Source of the DNA: Xenorhabdus mauleonii | GTDB taxonomy: Bacteria; Pseudomonadota; Gammaproteobacteria; Enterobacterales; Enterobacteriaceae | Length of the DNA stretch: 64,000 bases | Direction of reading: 5' to 3' | Assembly (NCBI RefSeq): GCF_900113945.1 | Contig: NZ_FORG01000004.1 | Span: 1-64,000, forward strand | Part shown: positions 36,696 to 46,165 of the stretch, one piece after another | Layout: the number at the start of each line of letters is the position of its first letter | Position numbering within the stretch: position 1 is the stretch's first letter | Notes under the pieces: generated by a model | The model's database searches: none | The model's input: the letters and a program-made list of their open reading frames with translations, nothing else | Told to the model about the DNA's origin: nothing | Program-made: the position numbers and the translations under genes

Positions 36696-36713
36696 CCGTT
36701 ATTTGAGGTAATT

Positions 36714-37376
36714 ATGGCAACTGTAGTGACATCGAACAATATTATCATTGAAGTCAATAAAGCATTAAATAAAATTTTCTCCCGGCATCTTAATAAAGAA
36801 TCGATTTACTTATCAAATGATAATGAGTTTGATTTTTTGGATAGTCAAAAAAAAGAAATTGACGAAGGCGAGGTTAATATCAGGTTTGATTTACCTGAAG
36901 TGAATTCCATTCAATCTAAACCGACCATAAGTGTATTTCTTTATGATATCAGCGAGGATTTACAACTGCGTACTGCTGAATCAAGAAGATATAATGCAGC
37001 AACCAACACGTTATTGCCAGGATGGGTTAATATTAATTGTAACTATTTGATTACCTACTGGGATACGAATTCTCCCTCAAATAGTGGTATGGGGCCTGAT
37101 AGCCAACCGGATAACCAGGCGGCAAAAATCATGACTCGTGTTTTAAGTGCGTTAATTAATAACCGCCAATTAGAGGGTATACCGGGTGCCTATACGAGAG
37201 TCATTCCACAACAAGAAAATTTAAACAGCTTAGGTAGTTTTTGGCAAGCGTTGGGGAATCGACCTCGCCTCTCTTTACTTTATTCCATTACAGTACCAAT
37301 GAGACTCGAAAATATTGAAAATAAAGTCGTGAAGGTTGAAAAAGATTTAATCTCAGCGAGTTTTGAAGAAAAATAA
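36714..37376 (+). CDS. pvc16: PVC tube terminator/cap protein Pvc16 (DUF4255)
   Basis: This 220-residue DUF4255 protein contains SVFLYDISEDLQLRTAESRR, then LLPGWVNINCNYLITYWD, QAAKIMTRVLSALINN and GSFWQALGNRPRLSLLYS. It closes the distal end of tube and sheath at the length set by the tape measure. It is the last structural gene. A partial homologue on the other strand at the right edge of the window marks a second cluster. Confidence 0.9.
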   Translation: MATVVTSNNIIIEVNKALNKIFSRHLNKESIYLSNDNEFDFLDSQKKEIDEGEVNIRFDLPEVNSIQSKPTISVFLYDISEDLQLRTAESRRYNAATNTLLPGWVNINCNYLITYWDTNSPSNSGMGPDSQPDNQAAKIMTRVLSALINNRQLEGIPGAYTRVIPQQENLNSLGSFWQALGNRPRLSLLYSITVPMRLENIENKVVKVEKDLISASFEEK

Positions 37377-37410
37377 TACTGATCCAACCTATTTAATAAG
37401 AGAAATTAAG

Positions 37411-38130
37411 ATGTATTCAGTTACAACAATAAGAGGCGCTCTGCAAGAACTCGGAGTAAGTATGGGTAAAAACCCATTTATGTGGGAAGAGAATAAAGGT
37501 GTTATGCATGAAAAATTAATCAAGAAATATCCCTATGGCAGACGGTCTGATAATCACCTTAATAACTTCACTGAATATTGTTGGCGAGCTTATAAAAGAG
37601 CGCTGAAATCAGAAAAGCAAATGTATGTCGGTCGTGTGAAAAATGTATGGACGAAAGATATATTAGAAAAAGCCGGCATGGAAAACGAAGGGGATTTTCT
37701 CTGGAAAAAAGGTGCCAAAGGTAATGTACTAAAGATGGATAAGTGGTCTCTCATTCTAAATGATATTTGGGTGCTTGGTGGTATTCACAGGCATGCTGAT
37801 TTTCATTTAGAATCTCCGAATATACCAGAGAATTTGTGGGATTCTAAAGATAACCGTCATATTGTAACAGCGAGAGAAATATTAGGGCTATTGGGATCTG
37901 GATATAAAAAAGTAAAGAAAGGCAATAAAACGATATTTAGATGTGAAGACAAAGCAGCCGCAGACAGAGCAACGCTTCGTTCATATCAAATTATAATGGA
38001 TGCTGAAGCATTACTGGGAAAAGCATCAATAGAAAAAATTCTCCCCGAAGTAGGTGGGGTGGATGTGAATAATCGCACTGCAACACTTAATTATTTAAGA
38101 TTTAATGAAATAAGGAAAAAATATACCTAA
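37411..38130 (+). CDS. Putative PVC cargo protein, family not recognised
   Basis: The position directly after pvc16 on the same strand is where PVC and AFP clusters keep their effectors. The ATG at 37411 gives 239 residues; an earlier start at 37363 would overlap pvc16. The protein is basic and soluble with no signal peptide. Visible features are NNFTEYCWRAYKRALKSE, a His cluster in GGIHRHADFHLESP, and TAREILGLLGSGYKKV. I cannot assign a family or activity. PVC cargos usually carry a disordered N-terminal loading signal, but this one starts ordered. A host-directed effector is an inference from context. Confidence 0.55.
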   Translation: MYSVTTIRGALQELGVSMGKNPFMWEENKGVMHEKLIKKYPYGRRSDNHLNNFTEYCWRAYKRALKSEKQMYVGRVKNVWTKDILEKAGMENEGDFLWKKGAKGNVLKMDKWSLILNDIWVLGGIHRHADFHLESPNIPENLWDSKDNRHIVTAREILGLLGSGYKKVKKGNKTIFRCEDKAAADRATLRSYQIIMDAEALLGKASIEKILPEVGGVDVNNRTATLNYLRFNEIRKKYT

Positions 38131-38133
38131 TTC

Positions 38134-38265
38134 TGCATACCCTCGTTGTCTTTCAAGCTGTATTTTTGTTGGCTGCGCTCGCCCACCCCGGCCACATAGT
38201 TTTCTAAACTTCCGGGGACTTACTTCTTTGCCGCCGCGATGTAACTTGAAATCCATAGGGTATAT
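38134..38265. repeat. Dispersed intergenic repeat
   Basis: It runs from CATACCCTCGTTGTCTTTCA through TGGCTGCGCTCGCCCACCCC to ACTTGAAATCCATAGGGTAT. The ends are inverted (ATACCC and GGGTAT, CTTTCAAG and CTTGAAA). Close relatives are at 42548-42668 and about 51725-51825. Confidence 0.75.
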
Positions 38266-38288
38266 ACGCGTCGTACTTCAAGGCGCAT

Positions 38289-38321
38289 GTATCATCATCC
38301 CGCGACGCGGGATGATGATAC
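38289..38321. repeat. Perfect palindromic hairpin between repeat ends
   Basis: Arms GTATCATCATCCCGC and GCGGGATGATGATAC (15 bp each) with a 3-base centre (GAC) form a very stable hairpin without a T-run. It is flanked by a repeat-end-like GGGTATA at about 38350. It could be a miniature element or a terminator for the PVC operon. Confidence 0.6.
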
Positions 38322-38350
38322 GTTGCTTCCTGAAACTTGGAGTTAATAGG

Positions 38351-38528
38351 GTATAGATCCTAGTCAGTATGAACTGCATCCCAAAAGTAGACACCACAAC
38401 TCATTGAGGTGCAGTTCACAGCCCTGGAATTTACTTTTAAGCTTTCCATACATCAATAGCCTCTGGTTGAAGGTAAGTAAGATTCTGCTACTGTTAATCT
38501 ATAAGGAAGAAACAATAGGACGAGGCTT
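38351..38528. other. Intergenic, promoter region of the yhhN-like gene
   Basis: No gene is supported here. A small minus-strand-like remnant near 38370-38410 (CATCCCAAAAGTAGACACC) recalls an IS end, but it is too short to call. Confidence 0.35.
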
Positions 38529-39344
38529 ATGTCATCAAATAATTGTACCTTTCAGCGTAGATTTCATAGCAAAATCGGATTGTTTTATATACTTCTTTCA
38601 GTGAGCGCCGTAGCAGGTATTTCACTCAGCAATTTTGTTAACCCAGCATGGATTTGGCTCCATTATCTGACCAAGCCTACCGCGACTGCATTACTCGTGT
38701 TTTGGGTTTTGTTGCGCGGTGCACCTGTCTCAATCCGTTATCGCAACGCTATTGCGTTTGGGCTGGTATTTGCCGTAGCGGGTGATATTTGTTTGATGTT
38801 ACCGCAAGACTATTTTTTGGCCGGACTGTTTTGTTTTCTACTCACTCATTGTGCTTATATTTATGCGCTATGTTGTGACAATATTTCTCTTTCTGATATT
38901 AAAAATAATGCATTAAATTCAGAATTTACCCTTGTTCGTACGATTCTCGTTATAACTGCCGTTTTTGCCATATTTGAGGGCATTGCAGCATTAATACTCA
39001 TCGGATTGTGGGATCATCTCCCGAACAGCATGGAAATTCCGGTTTCTGTCTATGCTGTAATTTTGGCGTTTATGGCCGGGCTGGCGGTTAACAGGGCAGT
39101 TATTTATTCATTTAAAAACCCGTTGCCTCCAGTGTCATATGTGGCAAAAAATGTTGCGAAATATATCGCGAAAAATCCCGCGCATAGTGCAGCCTTTGGC
39201 GGTATCTTCTTTGTTATCAGCGATAGTTTGCTCGCTTATGGGCGCTTTTACGTTGAAACGCCGTTAAGCCCGCTTTTAGTTCTCGGTACTTATTATATAG
39301 CCCAAGGGTGTTTTGCCAGCTCCGTGCAGAGGCGCGATCAATGA
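38529..39344 (+). CDS. YhhN/TMEM86-family membrane protein (lysoplasmalogenase-like)
   Basis: This 271-residue integral membrane protein has about eight hydrophobic segments. It shows the family pattern of KPTATALLVFWVLL, then FAVAGDICLMLP and late FFVISDSLLAYGRF, with conserved Asp residues inside membrane segments. Eukaryotic TMEM86B and some bacterial members hydrolyse the vinyl-ether bond of lysoplasmalogen; the E. coli YhhN role is unsettled. The stop overlaps the next gene by 4 bases, so the two are co-translated. Confidence 0.8.
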   Translation: MSSNNCTFQRRFHSKIGLFYILLSVSAVAGISLSNFVNPAWIWLHYLTKPTATALLVFWVLLRGAPVSIRYRNAIAFGLVFAVAGDICLMLPQDYFLAGLFCFLLTHCAYIYALCCDNISLSDIKNNALNSEFTLVRTILVITAVFAIFEGIAALILIGLWDHLPNSMEIPVSVYAVILAFMAGLAVNRAVIYSFKNPLPPVSYVAKNVAKYIAKNPAHSAAFGGIFFVISDSLLAYGRFYVETPLSPLLVLGTYYIAQGCFASSVQRRDQ

Positions 39345-40744
39345 CAGAATTAATCAATATTAAATTTGATGCACTGCGCCAAGCATGGGAGCAGAATCGA
39401 CCTGATGAAAATCAGCGGCGCAATGATCTGTTGCGCTTACGGGCAAGTTTTAAAGCCAGCCTGAATGAAATGAGGGAAGCCATTTCCCGTGATTTTGGTC
39501 ATCGTTCCAACCATGAGAGCATGCTGGCAGAAGCAATAACGGTGTTGGCGGAAATCGATCTTTGTCTGCGGCATCTTAAAAAATGGGTAAAACTGCAAAG
39601 GCACAAAGCCGGGTGGCAATTGTGGCCGGCAACGGCTGAAATACGTTATGTGCCGCTTGGCGTGATTGGCATTATGGCACCGTGGAACTATCCGGTTAAT
39701 TTAACTCTCTCCCCATTAATAGCAGCGATTGCCGCAGGCAATCATGTCTTTATTAAACCGTCTGAACATACTCCGCATGCCAATGCTTATCTAGAAAAAC
39801 TTCTGGGTGAGGTTTTTCCGGAAAATCGTGTCTGCATTGCGCAGGGCGGAGCAGATATTGCGGCCGCTTTTTCTGCCTTGCCCTTTGATCACCTGTTTTT
39901 CACTGGCTCCGAGGCTAACGGTAAAAAAGTCATGGCGGCGGCCGCACAAAACCTCACTCCTGTTACGTTAGAGCTTGGTGGCAAGTCTCCGGTGCTCATT
40001 GCTCCTGATGCCGATCTGAAAAAAGCGGTAGCCCGCATTGTAACCGGGAAACTTTTCAATGCCGGGCAAACCTGTATCGCGCCAGATTATGTATTATTGC
40101 CGGAAAGCGTGATTGAGCCGTTTGTTACTGAGGTGAAGGAACAGGTTTCGCAACGTTATCCTCAGTCAGGCAACCTTTCGGACTATACGCGCATTATCAA
40201 TGACAACCAGTATCAACGTATTTCCAAATTGCTTGAAGATGCGATCAGGCGCGGCCATCAGGTTATTCCGCTGATGTCATTTGATGATCCGCAACAAGCG
40301 CGTGAGCAAGGTGTTTTCGTTCCTGCGCTAGTCCTGAACCCCGATGATGACAGTGCAATCATGCAGGAAGAGATTTTCGGCCCATTGTTACCGATTAAAA
40401 CTTACCGATCTTATGATGAAGCGATCAATTATATTGCACGCCGTGATCGCCCATTGGCTTTTTATTGTTTCAGTAAAAACAATGAACACATTGAAGTTGC
40501 CTTATCACGTATTATCGCAGGTAGTATCTGTATCAATGACACGCTGTATCAATTTGCATGTCCAGATTTACCCTTTGGTGGCGTAGGGCAGAGTGGGATG
40601 GGAAGCTATCATGGTTATGAAGGCTTTAAAACCTTTTCCAAGGCGATGCCAATTTTGCGCAAATACAATCCAGCACTGACAGATAAGTTGCGGCCTCCTT
40701 ATGGTAAGTTAGCTGATATGATTATCCGCTTTCTCACGCGATAA
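39341..40744 (+). CDS. Coniferyl-aldehyde-type aldehyde dehydrogenase
   Basis: This 467-residue NAD(P)-dependent aldehyde dehydrogenase starts at the ATG overlapping the yhhN-like stop (ATGA). The active-site Cys245 is in NAGQTCIAP and the general-base Glu in TLELGGKSP. The cofactor region shows PWNYPVNLTLSPL and FFTGSEANGK. The family includes coniferyl aldehyde dehydrogenase (CalB) and fatty-aldehyde enzymes. The pairing with a lysoplasmalogenase-like protein, which would release a long-chain aldehyde, suggests it oxidises that product; this is an inference. Confidence 0.85.
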   Translation: MTELINIKFDALRQAWEQNRPDENQRRNDLLRLRASFKASLNEMREAISRDFGHRSNHESMLAEAITVLAEIDLCLRHLKKWVKLQRHKAGWQLWPATAEIRYVPLGVIGIMAPWNYPVNLTLSPLIAAIAAGNHVFIKPSEHTPHANAYLEKLLGEVFPENRVCIAQGGADIAAAFSALPFDHLFFTGSEANGKKVMAAAAQNLTPVTLELGGKSPVLIAPDADLKKAVARIVTGKLFNAGQTCIAPDYVLLPESVIEPFVTEVKEQVSQRYPQSGNLSDYTRIINDNQYQRISKLLEDAIRRGHQVIPLMSFDDPQQAREQGVFVPALVLNPDDDSAIMQEEIFGPLLPIKTYRSYDEAINYIARRDRPLAFYCFSKNNEHIEVALSRIIAGSICINDTLYQFACPDLPFGGVGQSGMGSYHGYEGFKTFSKAMPILRKYNPALTDKLRPPYGKLADMIIRFLTR

Positions 40745-40955
40745 ACTTTCCCACACGACAAAAAACGCAATACTTCAGACAAATTCAGCTTTCGCTTGGA
40801 GCGTTACATATGCTTTATATAACTAATGCATAAGCCTATTTATTACGTTTGATTATTATCAGGGGAGCGAGTAGATACCCGGAAATTGAATCCGCTAACT
40901 TATTCAATAAAGGTGTAGCGTGAGAAAGAAAAAGAAGTGGCTTGAAAAAATGTAA

Positions 40956-40980
40956 GTAGGGCCAATCGATAAGGCCCTAC
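40956..40980 (-). terminator. pykA terminator
   Basis: Inverted repeat GTAGGGCC and GGCCCTAC has a 9-base loop. On the minus strand it is followed shortly by a T6 run. Confidence 0.7.
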
Positions 40981-40997
40981 ATATATCTTATTGAAGA

Positions 40998-42440
40998 TTA
41001 CTCGACTTCCAATACCCGACAGGTATTGGTACTGCCGATTGTTCCCATTTGGTCACCTTGGGTCACCAAAACGACATCTCCAGAGGTAAGGTAGCCTTTA
41101 TCGCGCAGACGATTCACCGCTTCGCTTGCTGCGGCAATACCATCGGTATGCAGGCTGCAATAAACGGGAGTCACTCCACGGTAAAGCGCGGTACGATTTA
41201 AGGTTGATTCGTGGCGTGACATGGAGAAGATAGGCAAGCCGGAGCTGATGCGGGACATCATGCGAGCTGTGCGGCCAGATTCTGTCATGGCAATAATGGC
41301 TTTGACACCTTTCAAGTGATTGGCGGCATACATCGTGGACATTGAAATCGCTTCTTCAACGCTGTCAAATGTAATGTCCAGACGATGCTTGGAAACATTG
41401 ATGCTCGGCATTTTTTCTGCGCCCAGACAAACTCGTGCCATTGCGGCCACCGTTTCCGCCGGGTATTGGCCTGCCGCAGTTTCGGCAGAAAGCATGACGG
41501 CATCAGTACCATCCAGAACCGCATTGGCGACATCCATCACTTCAGCGCGGGTCGGCATTGGGTTGGTTATCATGGATTCCATCATCTGAGTGGCCGTAAT
41601 CACGACTCGATTCAGTTGTCGGGCACGTTGGATCAGCTTTTTCTGTACACCGACTAACTCGGGATCACCAATTTCAACGCCCAAATCACCACGGGCAACC
41701 ATCACAACGTCGGAGGCGAGAATAATTTCGTCGATAATTTCATCGTTACTGACGGCCTCGGCTCGCTCAATTTTGGCAACGATTTGAGCATCACAACCCG
41801 CATCACGTGCAAGACGGCGGGCATAGTTCAAATCTTCACCGGAACGGGGGAATGAGACAGCAAGATAATCAACACAGATTTTAGCGGCAGTAAGGATATC
41901 TTCTTTATCTTTTTCAGTCAGCGCTTCGGCCGATAACCCGCCACCTAATTTATTGATACCTTTATTGTTGGAAAGAGGGCCTCCTACAGTAACTTCCGTG
42001 AAGACTTTCATGCCCTGAACATCCAGAACTTTTAACTGCACCCGCCCGTCATCCAATAACAGGATATCACCGGTCACAACATCAGACGGTAGACCTTTAT
42101 AGTCGATACCGACTTTTTCTTTATCGCCTTCTCCTTTCCCCAGATTGGCATCCAGCAGAAATTTATCCCCGATATTCAGGAAAATTTTTCCTTCTTTAAA
42201 AGTGGATACGCGTATTTTGGGCCCTTGAAGATCACCGAGAATGGCAACGTGGCAGCCTAAGCGAGCAGCAATTTCACGAACTTTATTTGCACGTTGGATA
42301 TGATCTTCCGCTGTGCCGTGGGAGAAATTGAGGCGGACGACGTTGGCTCCCGCGCTGATAATCTTTTCTAAATTGTTGTCACGATCTGTAGCCGGGCCAA
42401 GTGTAGTGACAATTTTTGTTCTTCTGAGCCGTCTGGACAT
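40998..42440 (-). CDS. pykA: Pyruvate kinase II
   Basis: This 480-residue enzyme converts phosphoenolpyruvate and ADP to pyruvate and ATP. Visible features are the N-terminal [14 protein letters not shown], the active-site signature with [15 protein letters not shown], the metal-binding [12 protein letters not shown] and the [12 protein letters not shown] stretch. The PykA isoform is indicated by the length and by the neighbourhood of hexR and zwf. The family is AMP-activated. The start at 42440 has GGAGTAAT upstream. Confidence 0.95.
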   Translation of the reverse strand: MSRRLRRTKIVTTLGPATDRDNNLEKIISAGANVVRLNFSHGTAEDHIQRANKVREIAARLGCHVAILGDLQGPKIRVSTFKEGKIFLNIGDKFLLDANLGKGEGDKEKVGIDYKGLPSDVVTGDILLLDDGRVQLKVLDVQGMKVFTEVTVGGPLSNNKGINKLGGGLSAEALTEKDKEDILTAAKICVDYLAVSFPRSGEDLNYARRLARDAGCDAQIVAKIERAEAVSNDEIIDEIILASDVVMVARGDLGVEIGDPELVGVQKKLIQRARQLNRVVITATQMMESMITNPMPTRAEVMDVANAVLDGTDAVMLSAETAAGQYPAETVAAMARVCLGAEKMPSINVSKHRLDITFDSVEEAISMSTMYAANHLKGVKAIIAMTESGRTARMMSRISSGLPIFSMSRHESTLNRTALYRGVTPVYCSLHTDGIAAASEAVNRLRDKGYLTSGDVVLVTQGDQMGTIGSTNTCRVLEVE

Positions 42441-42547
42441 GCATTACTCCGTTGACCTGTGAAGTATGAGTTTCTGATTACCGTAGGATAACCATTTAAT
42501 TTTGTTATTATCAACCCTACACTGCCAAATGATGCAGTTGGGTGCCT

Positions 42548-42668
42548 CTATACCTTGCGTCTTTCAAGTTGCTTTTTTTGTTTGCTGGCTGCGTTCATTC
42601 ACCCCGAGCCAAGCTCGCCGGGGCTTTTCTTGCTGCCGCAATGCAATTTGAAATCCATTGGATAGATA
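42548..42668. repeat. Dispersed intergenic repeat in the hexR-pykA gap
   Basis: Starts ATACCTTGCGTCTTTCAAG, has TGGCTGCGTTCATTCACCCC and CTTGCTGCCGCAATGCAATT, and ends TTGAAATCCATTGGATAG. It is the same family as 38134-38265. Confidence 0.75.
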
Positions 42669-42725
42669 TGATATCAGTCCGGAGAGTTGATAAATAGTGA
42701 ACAAAAACACAGCCTATTTTCTGGT

Positions 42726-43574
42726 TTATTCATGCTTATCAAACCGCGAATTACGCAACGCTTCCTTGACCTTTTTCAAATTATCTCTGAATTTTGAGCC
42801 TCGGCGCAGTGTAAAACCCGTTGCCAGCACATCAATGATGGTAAGTTGAGCAATTCTGGACACCATCGGCATGTAAATATCGGTGTCTTCTGGAACGTCC
42901 AATAAAATGGAAAGGGAGGCTTCATGTGCCAGTGGAGAACCTGTTGAAGTAATGGCGATGACGGTTGCATCATTTTCACGGGCCAGTTTTGCTATCTCCA
43001 CAAGGCTTTTTGTTCGTCCTGTATGGGAAATCAGTACAACCACATCTCCTTCATTGCAGTTCATGCAGCTCATTCTCTGCATCACGATATCGTCAAAGTA
43101 GGTAACCGGAATATTAAAGCGAAAAAATTTGTTCATGGCATCATGAGCCACTGCGGCAGAGGCGCCCAAGCCAAAAAACGAAAGCTTTTTGGCTTGGGTC
43201 AGTAAATCCACCGCGCGGTTAATCGTGGCAATATCCAGATTATTTTTCACCGTATCGAGGTTAGCCATGACCGATTCAAAAATTTTATTGGTGTAAGAGG
43301 TGACGCTGTCACTTTCTTCCACATTGCGATTGACATAGGGAGTGCCATTGGCAAGGCTTTGTGCCAAATGCAATTTAAAATCGGGAAAGCCTTTAGTATC
43401 TAATCGACGACAAAAACGATTAACCGTAGGTTCACTCACATCCGCCATTTTAGCCAAAGTGGCGATACTTGAATGGATAGCTGTCTGGGGGGAGTCAAGG
43501 ATAACCTGCGCAACCTTTTTTTCTGACTTACTCAAAACATCAAGACTATTTTGGAGCCGTTCCAGTGTGTTCAT
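42726..43574 (-). CDS. hexR: HexR, RpiR-family repressor of glucose catabolism
   Basis: This 282-residue regulator has an N-terminal RpiR-type helix-turn-helix (LSKSEKKVAQVIL, then IATLAKMADVSEPTVNRFCR) and a C-terminal SIS sugar-phosphate domain (about residues 125-260, with FFGLGASAAVAHDAM and VVLISHTGRTKSLVEIAK). HexR binds zwf and other promoters and is released by 2-keto-3-deoxy-6-phosphogluconate. It is divergent from zwf, and a matching operator lies in the shared gap. Confidence 0.94.
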   Translation of the reverse strand: MNTLERLQNSLDVLSKSEKKVAQVILDSPQTAIHSSIATLAKMADVSEPTVNRFCRRLDTKGFPDFKLHLAQSLANGTPYVNRNVEESDSVTSYTNKIFESVMANLDTVKNNLDIATINRAVDLLTQAKKLSFFGLGASAAVAHDAMNKFFRFNIPVTYFDDIVMQRMSCMNCNEGDVVVLISHTGRTKSLVEIAKLARENDATVIAITSTGSPLAHEASLSILLDVPEDTDIYMPMVSRIAQLTIIDVLATGFTLRRGSKFRDNLKKVKEALRNSRFDKHE

Positions 43575-43936
43575 AAAACGCAGTTCAACCTCGGTTTTAA
43601 CGATTTCATTAACAGGAGAAATCTATGTCATTTTTGTGAAAATATACTACTTGTTATTGAAAGCTGGCAGTGCCTAAAACGGAATAATTCGAGAATTTTC
43701 ATTAAAATATGACAAGTGTCTAACTTTCAACTTAGTAAGATTACTTCTTAAACGTTGTAAATTTTCAATAAACCACCACTATTTCGTTATATGCGATAAC
43801 AGATAGATTTTGGTTATGGAGCAGTATAAATGCAAAACAGCGATGAATGTCAAAGCTCCGATGATAAGATAGGGGGAATACATGAATAATCAATGTTTAC
43901 TGCTTATAACCAAAAGAGTACATTACTCGCAGATTC

Positions 43937-43951
43937 TGTAAAAAAATTACA
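43937..43951. promoter_or_regulatory. HexR operator upstream of zwf
   Basis: TGTAAAAAAATTACA is a near-palindrome matching the HexR consensus TGTAATTAAATTACA at most positions. It lies 27 bases before the zwf start, between the -10 region and the ribosome site, a position suited to repression. The rest of the 403-base hexR-zwf gap shows no other feature that I can support. Confidence 0.75.
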
Positions 43952-43977
43952 ATATCCCGTAATCGAGGAGATGCAAC

Positions 43978-45453
43978 ATGGCGGTGACGTCTACAGCTCA
44001 GGCTTGTGATTTGGTAATTTTTGGGGCTAAAGGAGACTTAGCGCGCCGGAAATTAATGCCTTCCCTTTACCAGTTAGAAAAAGCGGGTTATATCCATCCT
44101 GATACCCGGATTATCGGTGTTGGCCGTGCTGACTGGGATAAAAAAGCCTATACCAAAGTTGTTGAAGAAGCGTTGGCTACATTTATGTCCGAGAAATTGG
44201 ATCCAGAATTGTGGCAGAAACTCAGTGCTCGCCTGGAATTTTGCAATCTGGATGTGAATGAGACGGAACATTTCAACCAACTGGCAAAAGTACTTAACAA
44301 GAGCAAGTTGCCAGCCATTCACTACTTTGCCATGCCGCCAAGTACATTTGGCTCAGTATGTCATGGGCTGGGGGCTGCGGGGCTGAATAAAGAACCCAAT
44401 CGTGTTGTGATGGAGAAACCTCTGGGAACGGATCTTGCTTCTTCCAGGGCCATCAATGATGAAGTAGCGAAATACTTCGAAGAAAACCAAATTTACCGAA
44501 TTGACCATTATTTAGGTAAAGAAACCGTATTGAATTTGCTGGCCTTGCGCTTTGCCAACTCACTCTTTGTCAATAATTGGGATCATCGCACGATTGATCA
44601 TGTACAAATTACTGTTGCTGAAGAAGTGGGGATTGAAGGGCGTTGGGGTTATTTTGATCAGGCTGGGCAGATGCGTGACATGGTTCAGAACCATCTTCTG
44701 CAAATTCTGACGATGATTGCAATGTCGCCTCCGGCTGATTTGTCAGCGGATCGTATCCGCGATGAAAAAGTGAAAGTGCTGCGTTCCTTGCGCCGGATTG
44801 ATCATACCAACATACGGGATAAAACTGTTCGTGGACAATATACCGCGGGTTTCGTTCATGGTAAGAAAGTGCCCGGTTATCTGGAAGAAGAGGGTGCGAA
44901 TAAAGGCAGTAAAACAGAATCTTTTGTATCAATTCGTGTCGATATAGATGATTGGCGTTGGTCTGGTGTCCCTTTCTACCTGAGAACGGGAAAACGTTTA
45001 CCTGCCAAATGCTCCGAAGTTGTCGTTTACTTTAAAGAGCCTTCTTTGAATTTATTTGCTGAATCCTACCAGCAATTGCCGCAAAATAAGTTGACGATCC
45101 GCTTGCAGCCAGATGAAGGCATTGATATTGAAGTATTGAACAAGGCTCCGGGGTTAGATCATAAACATCGTTTACAGACAACCAAACTGGATCTGAGTTT
45201 TTCGGAAACATTTAATCAAACACATCTTGCGGATGCGTATGAAAGATTGCTGTTGGAAGCGATGCGCGGCATTCAGGCGTTGTTTGTCCGTCGTGATGAA
45301 GTCGAAGAAGCATGGAAATGGGTTGATTCCATCATGGAAGCTTGGGCGGCGGATAATGAACCACCAAAACCTTATCAGGCGGGAACTTGGGGGCCGGTGG
45401 CGTCCATCGCTTTGATTACCCGTGATGGGCGCTCATGGAACGAGTTTGAATAA
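43978..45453 (+). CDS. zwf: Glucose-6-phosphate 1-dehydrogenase
   Basis: This 491-residue enzyme catalyses the NADP-dependent first step of the pentose phosphate pathway. The Rossmann motif FGAKGDLARRKLMPSLY, the active-site RIDHYLGKE and the C-terminal WRWSGVPFYLRTGKRL block are clear. The start has GAGGAG upstream. The length is standard. Regulation by HexR is likely from the adjacent operator. Confidence 0.96.
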   Translation: MAVTSTAQACDLVIFGAKGDLARRKLMPSLYQLEKAGYIHPDTRIIGVGRADWDKKAYTKVVEEALATFMSEKLDPELWQKLSARLEFCNLDVNETEHFNQLAKVLNKSKLPAIHYFAMPPSTFGSVCHGLGAAGLNKEPNRVVMEKPLGTDLASSRAINDEVAKYFEENQIYRIDHYLGKETVLNLLALRFANSLFVNNWDHRTIDHVQITVAEEVGIEGRWGYFDQAGQMRDMVQNHLLQILTMIAMSPPADLSADRIRDEKVKVLRSLRRIDHTNIRDKTVRGQYTAGFVHGKKVPGYLEEEGANKGSKTESFVSIRVDIDDWRWSGVPFYLRTGKRLPAKCSEVVVYFKEPSLNLFAESYQQLPQNKLTIRLQPDEGIDIEVLNKAPGLDHKHRLQTTKLDLSFSETFNQTHLADAYERLLLEAMRGIQALFVRRDEVEEAWKWVDSIMEAWAADNEPPKPYQAGTWGPVASIALITRDGRSWNEFE

Positions 45454-45503
45454 CGGGCGATTTTTTCTACTGCATTCCTCTTTCACTATATAGATATATC
45501 TGA

Positions 45504-45528
45504 ATCTGACCGCATCCAGCGGTCAGAT
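45504..45528 (+). terminator. zwf downstream hairpin
   Basis: Perfect arms ATCTGACCGC and GCGGTCAGAT with an ATCCA loop lie 50 bases after the zwf stop. There is little T-run, so its strength is uncertain. Confidence 0.6.
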
Positions 45529-46165
45529 CTTAGTTAAGCCAATCTTTATTCTAATTTTTTTGAAGTTCATCACTCTGAAAATAAGGAGTGGGCATTATCG
45601 ACCCATGAGGCAATCTGTATTAGAGTTTGGTGCTGCAGCTCATATATTACCCCGTAAATTGTTTATAGATTGCTTCGGCTGAATGTTTTTTGTTATATCC
45701 GGTTGGAAGAATAGTGTTTTGTTTGAAAAATAATCGAGTAACCTAAAAATCTGCCGGATATTTGTGTTTAATTTTTGAATATGCTATAAAAACAAGACAA
45801 TCAATTACATATACCACTAATATGAGGATTCGTAGTATATCACACAGCAAAAATCGTGTGATGAAAGAATAAAATATTATGAATAGCGCCAAAAGCGTCA
45901 ACATTCAACACAGTAACAAAATTCAACGTTGTACCCATGTTCTTTTCCTTTCAGCTATCTTATCCAGTGAGCACTATTGGTGTGGTGCCCTTTAGGGTCT
46001 TCTCCTGCTAATCGGTTTTTCACCGATAAATTTCTATCTGCCAACATATTCGCCTAAAACGTCAACTCGATCTTGGTATCGCGTAGTTGCATTCGCGTCT
46101 GCGCCTGTTGGCTTTTATTGCTTGAATATCTTGGCATGCTTATCTGTATGTTCAGGAGAAGAACA
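45529..46165. other. Long leader upstream of mdtJI
   Basis: The AT-rich first half has no gene that I can support. In the second half a frame is open from 45996 to a TGA at 46167-46169 that overlaps the mdtJ ATG. It encodes a hydrophobic peptide ending [20 protein letters not shown] but has no ATG. In E. coli a leader ORF (mdtU) couples spermidine sensing to mdtJI expression; this frame is a candidate equivalent. Confidence 0.35.

Noticed and set aside
37363-37410. Upstream start for the cargo candidate overlapping pvc16
   Set aside because: It has no ribosome site and would add a 16-residue extension inside pvc16; the ATG at 37411 is more plausible.
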